Shown here: positions 44,801-53,752 of the stretch, in pieces
Layout: the number at the start of each line of letters is the position of its first letter
Position numbering within the stretch: the stretch's first letter is position 1
Source of the DNA: Bacillus fonticola
GTDB taxonomy: Bacteria > Bacillota > Bacilli > Bacillales > JC228
DNA length: 64,000 bases
Reading direction: 5' to 3'
Assembly (NCBI RefSeq): GCF_012955605.1
Contig: NZ_CP052135.1
Location: forward strand, 1,333,501-1,397,500
The notes under the pieces: model-generated
Told to the model about the DNA's origin: nothing
What the model saw: the letters and a program-made list of their open reading frames with translations, nothing else
Database searches by the model: none
Made by a program: the position numbers and the translations under genes

Positions 44801-47800
44801 ATGAGGAAAACGAAACAACAGGGATGGGAAGCACGTTGGTTAGAGGCGAAAGACTTTGTCGAAGTATTTGGTACTCGCAGTTTGCTCGCACGTTACGTAG
44901 CTTCTTTACAACAAGAAGTAGAAGATAAAGTTTTTGTTGCAGTGTGTGGTTTGTATTCAGCCGGGAAATCGACATTTTTGAACGCACTATTGACTGAAGA
45001 GTGGCTGCCAACTAGCCCAATTCCAACGAGTGCCAACGTTGTGTACATTGAGCATGGTGATCGACCTCATATCGAAATGGAAACAACATCAGGTCAGAAA
45101 AAAACCTTCTCTGTAACGACGAGAGAGGATATCGAATACGCATTGCTTGATGGTGACAAAATAGAACGGGTCCACCTAAGACTACCGTTCCAGTCCAATA
45201 TACCGAAGTCATTATGCTTTTTAGACACACCAGGGGTAGACTCAACGGACCCAGCTCACGAGCGACGCACAGAGGAAGCCATCATGCGCGCAGACGTGTG
45301 CTTGTTTCTATCAGACTATCACCACGTGTTAAGTGGAGACGGGATGAAATTTTTGCATCGATGCTTTCAGGAACAAGTACAGACCGTGTTCCTCATTAAC
45401 CAAATAGATAAGCATAACGAAGAGGAAATGAGCTTCGACACATTCTTACAGCAAGTGAAAGAAGGACTTCATGAGGCGAACGTCAATCGTATGCCTTTAT
45501 TCACAACTTCGTGGAAGTACCGCTCGCATTCGTTCCATCAAGAAAACGAATTGTTTCAGTGGCTAACTACGCGTGCTGTGAAAAGATCAGGGGATGTGCG
45601 TTGGGAGTTGTTTCTAAAGGCATGTGAGCAAGAGCTGACACATGCAAAAGAAGACGTTCTCTCTTTTGCACCAGAAACTTCGAATGAAGAACTTAAGGAA
45701 CGGTTAGCTAAGCTTGAAGAACAGCACGAACAGCTTCAGCAAAAAACTGCTAACAGGAAAGAGCAAGCGAAAAAGCGTGTGGACACCTTTTTACATCATC
45801 TAAACCTCACGCCTTACGAAATTCGTGAGCTCGCGGGGAGCTATTTAGAATCGATGCAAAAAGGGTTTTCTGTCGGTTTGTTCTCGTCGGCAAAGAAAAA
45901 AGCGCGTACTCAACAAGAGCGTCTCGATGCTTTTTTTGACGCCTTTTTGTCAACCGTTGAAGCACAGGCTGTTCTTCCTTTCGAAAAAGAGATGCGCACC
46001 TTTTTCGTTCAAAATGATTTAGTAAAACAAGGGGATATGCCGACTCGTAGCGTAAAGGAAATTCTAAAAAAAGAGGATATAGAAGCTTACGTAAAAGAGG
46101 GAGCTAGTGATTCTGGTGATTCCCTATTGCACTATACAGGATCACTATCCAATCATGTCAAGCAACAACTGAAGCGCTGGTGGTTGGAAGCAACAAGTTT
46201 GATGGATGAAGTACTGACCTCGACTGCTTCTAGTGAACTGCAAAGGATCGCTGAAGAAAAATCACTAGTTGTGGATGAGCTACAGAAAAGAGAACAACTC
46301 CAATATGAGCTGAACTCACTTGATGGGTGGGCGACGGCATTAGAAACACTGAGTTCTCACCAACAGCAGGTGGGTGAGGTTAGAGGCTTACAAGTACTAC
46401 AGTGGGCTGAAGAAAAGCTTATGAGTGCAACTCCTCACCAAAAGGAAGACCGCCTTGAGTCTGTATTGAATACGACGGTGGAAAAGGGACCAGTCCATAC
46501 CACGCAAACTAGCGAACTTATAGACTGGCAAGCTGCACTGCCAATATTGGAAGACATTCCTTTGCTAGAAAGTTACGCAAAACGGCTCGTTGAAAAAGCG
46601 AAGCAGCTTGACAATCAAACATACACTGTTACGCTCTTTGGTACTTTTAGCGCTGGTAAGTCATCCGTAGCAAACGCGCTTCTCGGAGAGGAATGGATCG
46701 TTTCTTCTCCGCATCCAACAACGGCTGCCATCACAGAAATCCGCTTGCCTGAAAGAGCGGAAGACGAAGAGACAATGTTTGTGAGATTTAAGTCGTGGGA
46801 GCGCCTGACGAATGACTTGCGTCCATATTTCGGCGATGAGTATACAGTAACAAACGTCTCCCAATTGCACAAAACGCTCCAAGTCTCTTCAGAAAAATCG
46901 CCATTTTTGGAGGCGCTTCGTACAGGACTTGCTGAATGGGGAGCGGCGATTGGTACGGATAGGCACGCCTCATTATCTGAGCTGGCTCGTTTTACAGCGC
47001 AGGAAAGGACGTCTTGCTTTGTAGATACAGTGACGTTATATAAAACGTGTCCACTTACGGAAGCAGGGATTGTCCTGCGTGATACACCTGGTATTGACTC
47101 TGTGAACACTAGGCATACCTCCGTTGCTTTTGACTTATTGCGTACGTCTGATGCGATTTTGTATGTGACGTATTACTCGCACGCGTTTGCCCGGGCGGAT
47201 GAAGAATTTTTACGGCAAATCGGACGTTTACTTGATGGGGATGCGATCGGAATGCTAACGTTTCTCGTGAACGCGGCAGACTTAGCTGAAACGACAGAGG
47301 AGCTGGACAGTGTCGTTAAGTTTGTAGAGAGGGAGCTTGCTAAAGTAGGTATTCGGCAACCAGCATTGTATCCAATCTCTGCAAAAACGGCTTTGCGGAA
47401 TAAGAAGTCTGGGGAAGAAGCTACTCAAGAGTTTCGACAGGTTGAGCACAGACTGTACGAAGAGGGTCCGGCACTTGCCAAAGAGCACGTCCATACTTCA
47501 GCGCGTCGTCTTGTTAAGCAAGCTTTCAAATATCTCGAAGAAACGATCGAGATGTCGTCCTCTTCCAAAGAAGAGCAGCAGATCCAATTTACTAGCTTAC
47601 AAGATCGTGTGACAGTCATTCAAAAGGAACTCCACAAACTATCAAGTACACCTTTCATGACAAGTGTGCGAAAGGAAGCAGCGGAGCTCACTTATTATGT
47701 AAATCAACGTGTACGTCTTCGGTTTAGTGAGTGGTTTACAGAAAGTTTTTATCCAGGTCGTCTGCAAGGATCCATGAAAGCGCAGCAAGAAGGTTTACAG

Positions 47801-48370
47801 CAAGCGTACAATGAGCTAATTGAGCATATTGCTTTTGAAATCGTACAGGAAATGCGTGCGACATTTGCTCGCCTGCAACAAGCTCTTGAAAAAACTGTTT
47901 CCGCATGGCAAGAAGAGTGGAACGATCAATTCTGTTTTGATGAACGCTGGCTCGATCAGTTTGAGTGGGATGCATCTCGTCTTCAGTTTGACGTCCCACA
48001 ACCAAAGACGACTCTTGCTGGTAGGAAAGAAATGGGTTGGAAAAAGCGTTATAAAGGCGCTAGAGCGTTTTTTGAGCAAGGTGGTCGAAAGGAAATAGAG
48101 TCCATTTTACAAATCACACTTCAAGAAAAATGGGAGCAAGACGTAGAGTCTATTTGCCAGGAGATGCTCTCTACGTTTGTGGGTTCTTTAGAACTTTTTG
48201 TGAGTGAGAAAAGAACTGCACAAATGGAGGCGTTAGATTTACTTCTTCACGACCGAAAAGATGTAATGGAACAAAGTGACAAACTCCCATTATTAGTAGA
48301 ACAAAAAGACAAATTACAACGATTTGTTACGCGAAGCATCAGTAGAGAAAGGAGAGAATCACTTACATGA
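44801..48370 (+). CDS. dynA: Dynamin-like GTPase DynA (YpbR)
   Basis: Two fused dynamin modules in one chain of 1189 residues, as in B. subtilis DynA, which tethers and fuses membranes and protects against membrane stress and phage. P-loops are GLYSAGKST (residues 50-58) and GTFSAGKSS (about 613-621); switch motifs DTPGVDST and DTPGIDSVN follow. Long helical stalk regions fill the rest. ATG 44801 is used (8 bases after GGGAGTG); the frame runs upstream to 44756. Overlaps ypcP by 4 bases. Confidence 0.95.
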   Translation: MRKTKQQGWEARWLEAKDFVEVFGTRSLLARYVASLQQEVEDKVFVAVCGLYSAGKSTFLNALLTEEWLPTSPIPTSANVVYIEHGDRPHIEMETTSGQKKTFSVTTREDIEYALLDGDKIERVHLRLPFQSNIPKSLCFLDTPGVDSTDPAHERRTEEAIMRADVCLFLSDYHHVLSGDGMKFLHRCFQEQVQTVFLINQIDKHNEEEMSFDTFLQQVKEGLHEANVNRMPLFTTSWKYRSHSFHQENELFQWLTTRAVKRSGDVRWELFLKACEQELTHAKEDVLSFAPETSNEELKERLAKLEEQHEQLQQKTANRKEQAKKRVDTFLHHLNLTPYEIRELAGSYLESMQKGFSVGLFSSAKKKARTQQERLDAFFDAFLSTVEAQAVLPFEKEMRTFFVQNDLVKQGDMPTRSVKEILKKEDIEAYVKEGASDSGDSLLHYTGSLSNHVKQQLKRWWLEATSLMDEVLTSTASSELQRIAEEKSLVVDELQKREQLQYELNSLDGWATALETLSSHQQQVGEVRGLQVLQWAEEKLMSATPHQKEDRLESVLNTTVEKGPVHTTQTSELIDWQAALPILEDIPLLESYAKRLVEKAKQLDNQTYTVTLFGTFSAGKSSVANALLGEEWIVSSPHPTTAAITEIRLPERAEDEETMFVRFKSWERLTNDLRPYFGDEYTVTNVSQLHKTLQVSSEKSPFLEALRTGLAEWGAAIGTDRHASLSELARFTAQERTSCFVDTVTLYKTCPLTEAGIVLRDTPGIDSVNTRHTSVAFDLLRTSDAILYVTYYSHAFARADEEFLRQIGRLLDGDAIGMLTFLVNAADLAETTEELDSVVKFVERELAKVGIRQPALYPISAKTALRNKKSGEEATQEFRQVEHRLYEEGPALAKEHVHTSARRLVKQAFKYLEETIEMSSSSKEEQQIQFTSLQDRVTVIQKELHKLSSTPFMTSVRKEAAELTYYVNQRVRLRFSEWFTESFYPGRLQGSMKAQQEGLQQAYNELIEHIAFEIVQEMRATFARLQQALEKTVSAWQEEWNDQFCFDERWLDQFEWDASRLQFDVPQPKTTLAGRKEMGWKKRYKGARAFFEQGGRKEIESILQITLQEKWEQDVESICQEMLSTFVGSLELFVSEKRTAQMEALDLLLHDRKDVMEQSDKLPLLVEQKDKLQRFVTRSISRERRESLT

Positions 48371-49260
48371 CATCTCGTGTTTTATTAGTAGACGGTATGG
48401 CTTTTTTATTTCGGGCTTTTTATGCAACGAGCGTACATGGGCGCTTTTTAAGAAACGAGGAGGGCACTCCAACGAACGCAGTACAAGGTTACTTACGCCA
48501 TGTGACAGAGGCTGCGATCGCTTCTTCGGCAAACCGTGTCATCGTTTGCTGGGATATGGGGTCAAAGACGTTTCGAAACGAGTTATATGATGGGTATAAA
48601 AGTAATCGGGGAGCTCCGCCTGAAGAGATGATTCCGCAATTTGAATTAGCAAAAGATGCGACGACAGCCTTATCCGTCCCTAATGTGGGCTTGGTAGGGT
48701 ATGAAGCTGACGATTGTATCGGAACGTTGGCTCATCAATACTCTAAATCCTATGACGTGATGATTGCTACAGGAGATAAAGATTTGCTTCAATGTCTCGA
48801 TGACTCCGTGTCTGTGTGGTTTGCACAAAAAGGAGTCGGTAACTATGATAAATGGACGAAGGAACGATTTGTGGAAGAAGTTGGACTAGAACCTGCTCAA
48901 TGGATTGACGTAAAGGCACTTATGGGTGATACATCTGATTGCTATCCTGGCGTGCCGGGTGTTGGGGAGAAAACAGCGATAAAATTTTTACAGCAATTCG
49001 CTTCTATCGATGGATTATACGGGGCAGTCGATCAACTGACACCGGCTAAGAAGAAGTCTGTCTTAGGGGCAAAAGAGGATGTATCTTTAGGAAGAAGGCT
49101 GGCGACCATTCGACAAGATGCACCGCTCGATGGACAAGCTATTTTCTCCTACGCACCTTCTGCTGAAGAAGTGTGCCGAAAGCGTGTCGGAGGGCTCAAG
49201 CTCGTAGGAGTTGAACCAATCTTATCTAGGTGGTTTTCACATGTGGATCACGCTGGGTAG
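48367..49260 (+). CDS. ypcP: 5'-3' exonuclease YpcP
   Basis: 297-residue FEN-like nuclease, homologous to the 5'-nuclease domain of DNA polymerase I; helps remove RNA primers. Begins MTSRVLLVDGMAFLFRAFYA (metal-binding Asp), with YEADDCIGTLAHQYS and TGDKDLLQ acidic clusters and the helix-hairpin-helix VPGVGEKTAIKFL. Translationally coupled to dynA (ATGA), an arrangement shared with B. subtilis. Confidence 0.95.
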   Translation: MTSRVLLVDGMAFLFRAFYATSVHGRFLRNEEGTPTNAVQGYLRHVTEAAIASSANRVIVCWDMGSKTFRNELYDGYKSNRGAPPEEMIPQFELAKDATTALSVPNVGLVGYEADDCIGTLAHQYSKSYDVMIATGDKDLLQCLDDSVSVWFAQKGVGNYDKWTKERFVEEVGLEPAQWIDVKALMGDTSDCYPGVPGVGEKTAIKFLQQFASIDGLYGAVDQLTPAKKKSVLGAKEDVSLGRRLATIRQDAPLDGQAIFSYAPSAEEVCRKRVGGLKLVGVEPILSRWFSHVDHAG

Positions 49261-49301
49261 GAAGAGAGTCGTTTGACGCTCCCTCCCAGCATGATGTCTA
49301 G

Positions 49302-49427
49302 TTATTGCTGCTTACCTTGTTGCTTTTGTTGCTGTTGACGCTTCGCTTGTGGTTGTTCAGCAGCGAATTCTGCGCCATATTTCTTTTGTTGTTGTTGTTG
49401 TTTTTGTTGGTTTTGGTTGTTTGCCAT
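49302..49427 (-). CDS. Short gamma-type small acid-soluble spore protein (SspE-like)
   Basis: 41 codons on the minus strand: MANNQNQQ, a Gln/Lys stretch, YGAEFAAEQPQAKRQQQQ and a Gln-rich end. YGAEFAAE matches the (F/Y)GTEFA-E motif of gamma-type SASPs, which store amino acids in the spore. GGAGGTG lies 7 bases before the ATG. B. subtilis SspE is about 84 residues with two such repeats; this one has a single repeat. Below the length cut-off of many gene callers. Confidence 0.8.
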   Translation of the reverse strand: MANNQNQQKQQQQQKKYGAEFAAEQPQAKRQQQQKQQGKQQ

Positions 49428-49534
49428 GTGTTTTCACCTCCACGCTTTATAGTTTTACCAAATAAATTGATTTTTAGAGAAAAATGTCGAAAAAAGGAAA
49501 ATAATTTTTTCGGCTGAGAGGGAGCTACATCACG

Positions 49535-49840
49535 ATGCGGTATTTTTCAACTGAAGAAAGCGACCCTATTGAAGAGAAGTTACGTCAATTGCACGACAAA
49601 GGGTTCCGTTTTGGAGAAGAAGTTCGAGAGTTTTTATATTTCGGGAAACTCTCTACAAATGCGACCGATAATCAAGTACTCATTGCATTTACTTGGACCG
49701 TTAAATTACAGGGAACGTTTGATGGTAGTTTTTACGTCAACTTATTAGAGCAGTTTGTACAGGGAGAAACTCAATCGGAAGAACAGGCATTTCTATTTAT
49801 GCAAACTCATCACCTAGTCCAAACGGAAATTCTTCAATAA
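49535..49840 (+). CDS. Hypothetical protein (101 residues)
   Basis: Soluble, with alternating aromatic and acidic residues (LRQLHDKGFRFGEEVREFLYFG) and no Cys or membrane helix. GAGAGGGAG precedes ATG 49535. I do not recognise a family. It sits between the gamma-SASP gene and a convergent RNase H-like gene, followed by a shared terminator. Confidence 0.7.
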   Translation: MRYFSTEESDPIEEKLRQLHDKGFRFGEEVREFLYFGKLSTNATDNQVLIAFTWTVKLQGTFDGSFYVNLLEQFVQGETQSEEQAFLFMQTHHLVQTEILQ

Positions 49841-49862
49841 TCATCGTCGCCAATGAAAGGTA

Positions 49863-49897
49863 AAAAGCAGTCACTGTAGGCCAGTGAACTGCTTTCA
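49863..49897. terminator. Bidirectional terminator
   Basis: AAAGCAGTCACTG pairs with CAGTGAACTGCTTT (one bulged base), between converging genes. Confidence 0.75.
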
Positions 49898-50284
49898 TTG
49901 TTTATAAAGATGTTCTCTTGCCAATGTGTCCGCTCTTTTCATTTCCTTTGGCGACCCCCATTTGATAAAAACGAGCGGGAATGTATCCCAATGCTCTAGG
50001 CAAGTAGCAAGCCATTTTTGGAAACCTGCTGCTTTTACATAGCGTTTTTCTATCGCATTTACGACAAGTGAGGAATCCATCACGATCAATAATGTCGAGG
50101 GTGCTAGGTTTTTTGCGACTTTTAATGCTTCCAGTAGTGCTACCCACTCTGCCTCATGATTATTTTGGGCACTTATAGCAAAGGATGCTTCCGTTGTTTT
50201 ACCTTCTTGTTTGCAAACGAATGCCCCACTCGCTTTCGTTGTTTTTGGATCAAATGAGGCATCTACAGTACAAGTAAGCATCAT
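49895..50284 (-). CDS. ypdQ: RNase H-like protein (YpdQ type)
   Basis: 129 residues from the ATG at 50284, 8-9 bases after GAGGGAG. RNase HI fold: MLTCTVDASFDP with the first catalytic Asp, HEAEWVALLEALKVA with the catalytic Glu, and LLIVMDSSLVVNAI with the second Asp. Likely degrades RNA in RNA-DNA hybrids, although small RNase H-like proteins of Bacillus can be weak or inactive. The open frame extends upstream without a ribosome site. Convergent to the 101-residue gene. Confidence 0.85.
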   Translation of the reverse strand: MMLTCTVDASFDPKTTKASGAFVCKQEGKTTEASFAISAQNNHEAEWVALLEALKVAKNLAPSTLLIVMDSSLVVNAIEKRYVKAAGFQKWLATCLEHWDTFPLVFIKWGSPKEMKRADTLAREHLYKQ

Positions 50285-50390
50285 GTATAGTGTGCTCCCT
50301 CTCGTGATAGAAATTTTCGTTATTATAGCATGTGTTAAAGAAGTGTGCACAATAATAATAGTAAGTATGAGCTGTTCTCATTACACATAG

Positions 50391-50565
50391 AAAACATTCA
50401 TGAGCTGAGCACTCAACCATTCGTGTGAACTTATCCCAAAGCAGTCTAGTTGTGATCAAGGCGGTGCGAGTAAAGCCCCAAATCATTTAGAAATAAAGTA
50501 TCCTAAGTTGTTCTCCAATAGGATCATTGACATAATGTTAGGATTCTGTGTAACTCCGCCCCTTG
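50391..50565 (+). repeat. Dispersed repeat, copy B (about 170 bp)
   Basis: Same order of conserved runs as the inverse of 20559-20719 (AAAACATTCATGAG, CACTCAACCAT, GTTGTGATCAAGGCGG, GCGAGT, GTAACTCCGC), with about 12 extra bases in the middle. It fills the gap between ypdQ and ypeP. Together with 50285-50390, where I see nothing else, it explains this gene-free stretch. Confidence 0.85.
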
Positions 50566-50636
50566 AAAAACCGTGAGTACTTCAATGTATTTGTGTTAAG
50601 CTACAAAGAAGCTATTTGAGAAAGAAGGAACTCAAG

Positions 50637-51296
50637 TTGGATGTGAAGCTCCAATTTCAATACGAGTTAACAAAAGGAAAGTTTGTGACAGTAGAGACAG
50701 ATTGGTTTGCTATAGAATATGCAAAGCAAGCACTTTTTCGAGCAGGAGAACGCTTTGACCGCAACACGCTTCAACTGATTGAGGAAACAGGAATGACATG
50801 GACATACAAGGAATTCCTTGCACAAAGTCAGCAGAAGGATGTCGTTCAACAGTTTTCCATATGGACAGACGGAAGCTTCTCGCCAATGAATTATGAAGGG
50901 GCATACGGCTTTGAAGTGGAATGGGTGACATCCACTTCCGTACACCGTCACCGTCAAAGTGCACATATAGGCCGCGTTCAAACGAGTTCCGAAGCAGAGT
51001 ACATTGCCATTTACGAAGCCTTTCGCTGGATGCAGTTAGAGGGAATTCGTGGGGTAGCGGGCACCGTACACAGTGACGCTAAGGGAGCCATGTTGCAACT
51101 AAAAGGAGACTACCCTTGCTATGATGTTAAGCTGTGCGACTGGCTCGATCGCATAGAAGAACTTGTTCAGCAGCAAGCGCTTAGACCTGTTTGGAAAGTC
51201 ATTTCCCGTGCCGACAACGATTCCGCACACCGTCTTGCTAAACGAGCTTTAGAGGGGCAAGACATTTATGCTACGATAGAATTAGAAAATGAGTAG
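50637..51296 (+). CDS. ypeP: RNase H-like protein YpeP
   Basis: 219 residues from TTG 50637, 8 bases after GAAGGA (TTG 50616 is the other option). The N-terminal half (about 1-75) is a separate small domain; the C-terminal half is RNase HI-like with IWTDGSFSP, SSEAEYIAIYEAF, VHSDAKGAM and NDSAHRLAKRAL, which supply the acidic metal-binding residues. The gene overlaps ypeQ by 8 bases. A second RNase H-like gene lies 350 bases away. Confidence 0.87.
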   Translation: MDVKLQFQYELTKGKFVTVETDWFAIEYAKQALFRAGERFDRNTLQLIEETGMTWTYKEFLAQSQQKDVVQQFSIWTDGSFSPMNYEGAYGFEVEWVTSTSVHRHRQSAHIGRVQTSSEAEYIAIYEAFRWMQLEGIRGVAGTVHSDAKGAMLQLKGDYPCYDVKLCDWLDRIEELVQQQALRPVWKVISRADNDSAHRLAKRALEGQDIYATIELENE

Positions 51297-51507
51297 AAAG
51301 AAGGTGGATGCTATCGAGCGTCATGTGGCTCTTGAAAATATTGAAGACCTTATGCATACGTACTGTGAAGGGTGTCTTGTACGCTCCACCTTCCGAAAAG
51401 AAAAGGGTCGAAAGAGAGCACACCGATTTTGTATAGAGACTTGTACAGTTGGTCAGCAGCTTCAAATGACGGGGAAACAATTAAAAATCGCATCAAAAAA
51501 AGGCTAG
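51289..51507 (+). CDS. ypeQ: YpeQ-like zinc-finger protein
   Basis: 72 residues. Four cysteines in C-x2-C and C-x3-C type spacing (YCEGCLVR; FCIETCTVG) separated by a basic stretch (RKEKGRKRAHR) suggest a zinc-binding fold that may contact nucleic acid. Starts within the end of ypeP and is translationally coupled. Conserved behind ypeP in Bacilli; function unknown. Confidence 0.85.
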   Translation: MSRKKVDAIERHVALENIEDLMHTYCEGCLVRSTFRKEKGRKRAHRFCIETCTVGQQLQMTGKQLKIASKKG

Positions 51508-51533
51508 CAAATGCTAGCCTTCGGGTTTTTTTT
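51500..51533 (+). terminator. Rho-independent terminator after ypeQ
   Basis: AAGGCTAGCA pairs with TGCTAGCCTT, then CGGG and a run of T8. Confidence 0.85.
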
Positions 51534-51542
51534 GGTAAGAGA

Positions 51543-51743
51543 TTATAATTTTGTGACGTTAGAAGCTTGTGGTCCACGGTTTCCTTCAACGATTTCAAAA
51601 GAAACATCTTGACCTTCTTCTAAAGACTTGTAGCCATCGCCTTCGATTGCTGTGAAGTGAACGAATACATCGTCTCCGCCTTCTACTTCGATGAAACCAT
51701 AACCCTTTTCGTTGTTAAACCATTTTACTTTACCGTTTTGCAT
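51543..51743 (-). CDS. cspD: Cold shock protein
   Basis: 66-residue single cold shock domain, an RNA chaperone: [20 protein letters not shown] holds RNP1 (KGYGFIEV) and DVFVHFTAI is RNP2. Ribosome site AGGAGG precedes the ATG. The position after ypeQ equals that of B. subtilis cspD; by sequence alone it could also be called cspB. It has a near-consensus promoter and a leader of about 115 bases, typical of csp mRNAs. Confidence 0.95.
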   Translation of the reverse strand: MQNGKVKWFNNEKGYGFIEVEGGDDVFVHFTAIEGDGYKSLEEGQDVSFEIVEGNRGPQASNVTKL

Positions 51744-51866
51744 GTATAAATCCTCCTAAACCTTTACAGCACTGCAGACGTGCTTCATTCATATTATCAT
51801 CGAACAAGAAGTACGGTGACTACCCAACTGGATAAGACGAAACCATATCCCATCCGTGATAGCTAT

Positions 51867-51895
51867 ACTATACACAATTTTAGATGGAAAGTCAA
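51867..51895 (-). promoter_or_regulatory. cspD promoter
   Basis: On the minus strand TTGACT (51895-51890), 17 bases, TATAGT (51872-51867). The leader to the ATG at 51743 is about 115 bases, long enough for the structured 5' region usual for cold shock genes. Confidence 0.8.
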
Positions 51896-52180
51896 GGTAG
51901 GAGTAAGGGGCGATAGCATATTTTTAAATTCTTTAATGTGAAAACAGCCGATGTTTTTTTGGGGAAAACGATCGCCTAGGTTGGTCGAGCATGATTCGGG
52001 CCTGGAACCGGCGGATGAGCACTAAAATCCAATCAGGCATGAATCCAGTCTATTCCCGCGCAAATCCACACTCAAGGAGTTACATCTAGAATAATTCCGC
52101 ACACAAATCCAAACGTAAGACAATTACATAACATTTATTTTCATAGGAGTTCCTTGGGATCGCTTGGTGAACACTTCCTG
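51896..52180. other. Gene-free stretch with degenerate ATCC repeats
   Basis: No gene is seen. From about 52027 to 52112 several AAATCC/AATCC motifs recur at roughly 18-45 base spacing (AAAATCCAATCAGG, AATCCAGTC, CAAATCCACACTCAAGG, CAAATCCAAACGTAAG), each followed by a related tail and TTACAT. It looks like a decayed minisatellite, perhaps related to arrays 1 and 2. Confidence 0.4.
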
Positions 52181-52242
52181 TCCTTGTCCATCCTTCTACG
52201 CTATAGTACACTTGATATGATACATAGCAGGGAGGGTGCAGT

Positions 52243-52659
52243 ATGCCAACACCTAGTATGGAAGACTACATTGAACAAATTTATTTACTTATAAATCAAA
52301 AGGGGTACGCACGAGTATCCGACCTTGCCGAAGTTCTATCGGTTCATCCTTCCTCGGCAACGAAAATGGTTCAAAAACTTGACAAAGATGAGTACCTTGT
52401 TTATGAAAAGTATCGTGGATTTATGCTCACTTCAAAAGGGCAGAAGATTGGCAAACGTCTTGTAGATCGACACGAACTTTTGGAACAGTTTCTGCGTGTC
52501 ATCGGGGTAAAAGAAGAGCATATTTATGAAGATGTCGAAGGTATTGAACATCATTTAAGCTGGGATTCCATAGACCGAATTGGCGATCTTGTGCTGTACT
52601 TACAAGAAAGTGAACAGCACAAAACTGCCTTAGAGAAAATTCGTGAACAGGTGGAATAG
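52243..52659 (+). CDS. mntR: Manganese-responsive regulator MntR
   Basis: DtxR-family repressor of manganese uptake genes. 138 residues. It begins [17 protein letters not shown], giving the metal ligands Asp8 and Glu11; the winged helix covers about 20-62 ([20 protein letters not shown]), and the dimer/metal domain carries [10 protein letters not shown] with further ligands. Slightly shorter C-terminus than B. subtilis MntR (142). Strong ribosome site GGGAGGGTG. No Mn transporter is adjacent. Confidence 0.95.
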   Translation: MPTPSMEDYIEQIYLLINQKGYARVSDLAEVLSVHPSSATKMVQKLDKDEYLVYEKYRGFMLTSKGQKIGKRLVDRHELLEQFLRVIGVKEEHIYEDVEGIEHHLSWDSIDRIGDLVLYLQESEQHKTALEKIREQVE

Positions 52660-52664
52660 CTAAA

Positions 52665-52704
52665 AAACCAAAGGGGCTTCTCAAAGTAGAGAAGCCCCTT
52701 TGGT
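52665..52704. terminator. Bidirectional terminator between mntR and the DUF3892-like gene
   Basis: ACCAAAGGGGCTTCTC pairs perfectly with GAGAAGCCCCTTTGGT. An A-run lies on the mntR side, so on the minus strand it ends in T's; it serves the reverse gene best. Confidence 0.85.
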
Positions 52705-52712
52705 GCATCTAT

Positions 52713-52898
52713 TTAAGGTAGCGTTGGTAAATGAGAGAACGAATGATCTAAGCCGACTGTTTGTTGTAAAAAGACACCTTCTAGATCACCTTGTTCGGCC
52801 TCTAAAATGGCTTTTCGATACGAGATGATTCTTCCGCTGTCCGTTTGGAAGCCGACAACCTGTCCTTGATGACGTTGAACGGCCACGATCTGTTCCAA
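52713..52898 (-). CDS. DUF3892-like small protein
   Basis: 61 residues from a TTG start, 6 bases after GAGGAGGG. Reads MEQIVAVQRHQGQVVGFQTD, then SGRIISYRKAILEAEQGDLE and GVFLQQTV; the QIVAV...G-x-I-x-F/Y-x-x-A pattern resembles DUF3892 proteins, which have no known function. Convergent with mntR. Confidence 0.7.
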   Translation of the reverse strand: MEQIVAVQRHQGQVVGFQTDSGRIISYRKAILEAEQGDLEGVFLQQTVGLDHSFSHLPTLP

Positions 52899-52996
52899 TT
52901 CGTACCCTCCTCTAATAGAGACGATAGATTTTGTTTTGTAGTGATAGTGTGTCCAAAAATAGGTAAAATATTACACGTGAACAGGAGGAATTGGCT

Positions 52997-53698
52997 ATGG
53001 AAGACTGGACGCAATTGACGAAAGCAGCTTGGGACGAGCGAGCAAACGATTGGGCACAACGTTCTGAAAAAATGTGGCTCACAGGAAGTCGTAAAACGAT
53101 CGTTCCTTTTCTACTTAACCATGTTGAACGAAATGATCACGTATGCGATGTAGGATGTGGAGATGGGATGGGGAGCATGCTACTCGCCGAAGAAGGATTT
53201 ACAGTTACCGGTATCGATATTTCAAGTGAAATGATTCAGTTGGCAAAGGATCGTTTGAACCGAGCGGGTTTATCCAGAAATCGAAATTCTTTTGAAGTTG
53301 GAAGTAGCACGAGTTTGCCATTCTCAGAACGCGCCTTTGACGGGTGTATGGCGATTAACTCGATTGAATGGGTTGAACATCCAATCGATGTGTTAGAAGA
53401 GATGAACCGCGTGGTGAAGCCTGGAGGTTGGCTGTGCACATCAATTTTAGGACCTACAGCAGGACCTAGGACAAATAGTTTTAACAGACTTATGAAAAAA
53501 AAGGCAATTTGTAATACAATGATGCCATGGGAGTGGCGACAGCTACTGGAACAAACAGGGTGGAAAATTGTAGCACAGCAGGGAATTTGGAAAGAAGCCT
53601 TCTCTGGTGAAAAGGCAGCTCAATTACCTGTTTTGCTACAACAGGCTGTTTCATTTTCGTGGCTACTATTGGCGAAACGGACAAAGGAAAATTGTTGA
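52997..53698 (+). CDS. Class I SAM-dependent methyltransferase
   Basis: 233 residues from ATG 52997, 8 bases after AGGAGG (a TTG at 52991 is too close to it). Methyltransf_11-type fold: SAM loop VCDVGCGDGMGSML (about 50-63), acidic end of strand 2 in GIDISSEMI, and strand 4 FDGCMAINSIEWVEHP; post-motif RVVKPGGWL. The substrate is unknown. It ends 10 bases before the frame of the AIM24-family gene. Confidence 0.85.
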   Translation: MEDWTQLTKAAWDERANDWAQRSEKMWLTGSRKTIVPFLLNHVERNDHVCDVGCGDGMGSMLLAEEGFTVTGIDISSEMIQLAKDRLNRAGLSRNRNSFEVGSSTSLPFSERAFDGCMAINSIEWVEHPIDVLEEMNRVVKPGGWLCTSILGPTAGPRTNSFNRLMKKKAICNTMMPWEWRQLLEQTGWKIVAQQGIWKEAFSGEKAAQLPVLLQQAVSFSWLLLAKRTKENC

Positions 53699-53752
53699 GT
53701 AGCAGTTTTGAAACAAGTAGTACATAAGCAAATAAGGGGGAGTAAATCGGCT

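Noticed and set aside
44359-44928. 189-codon frame across ypbQ and the dynA start
   Set aside because: Shadow of ypbQ and dynA in another frame; no homology seen.
49305-49517. 70-codon Leu-rich plus-strand frame
   Set aside because: It is the antisense of the Gln-rich gamma-SASP gene, which has the ribosome site and family motif.
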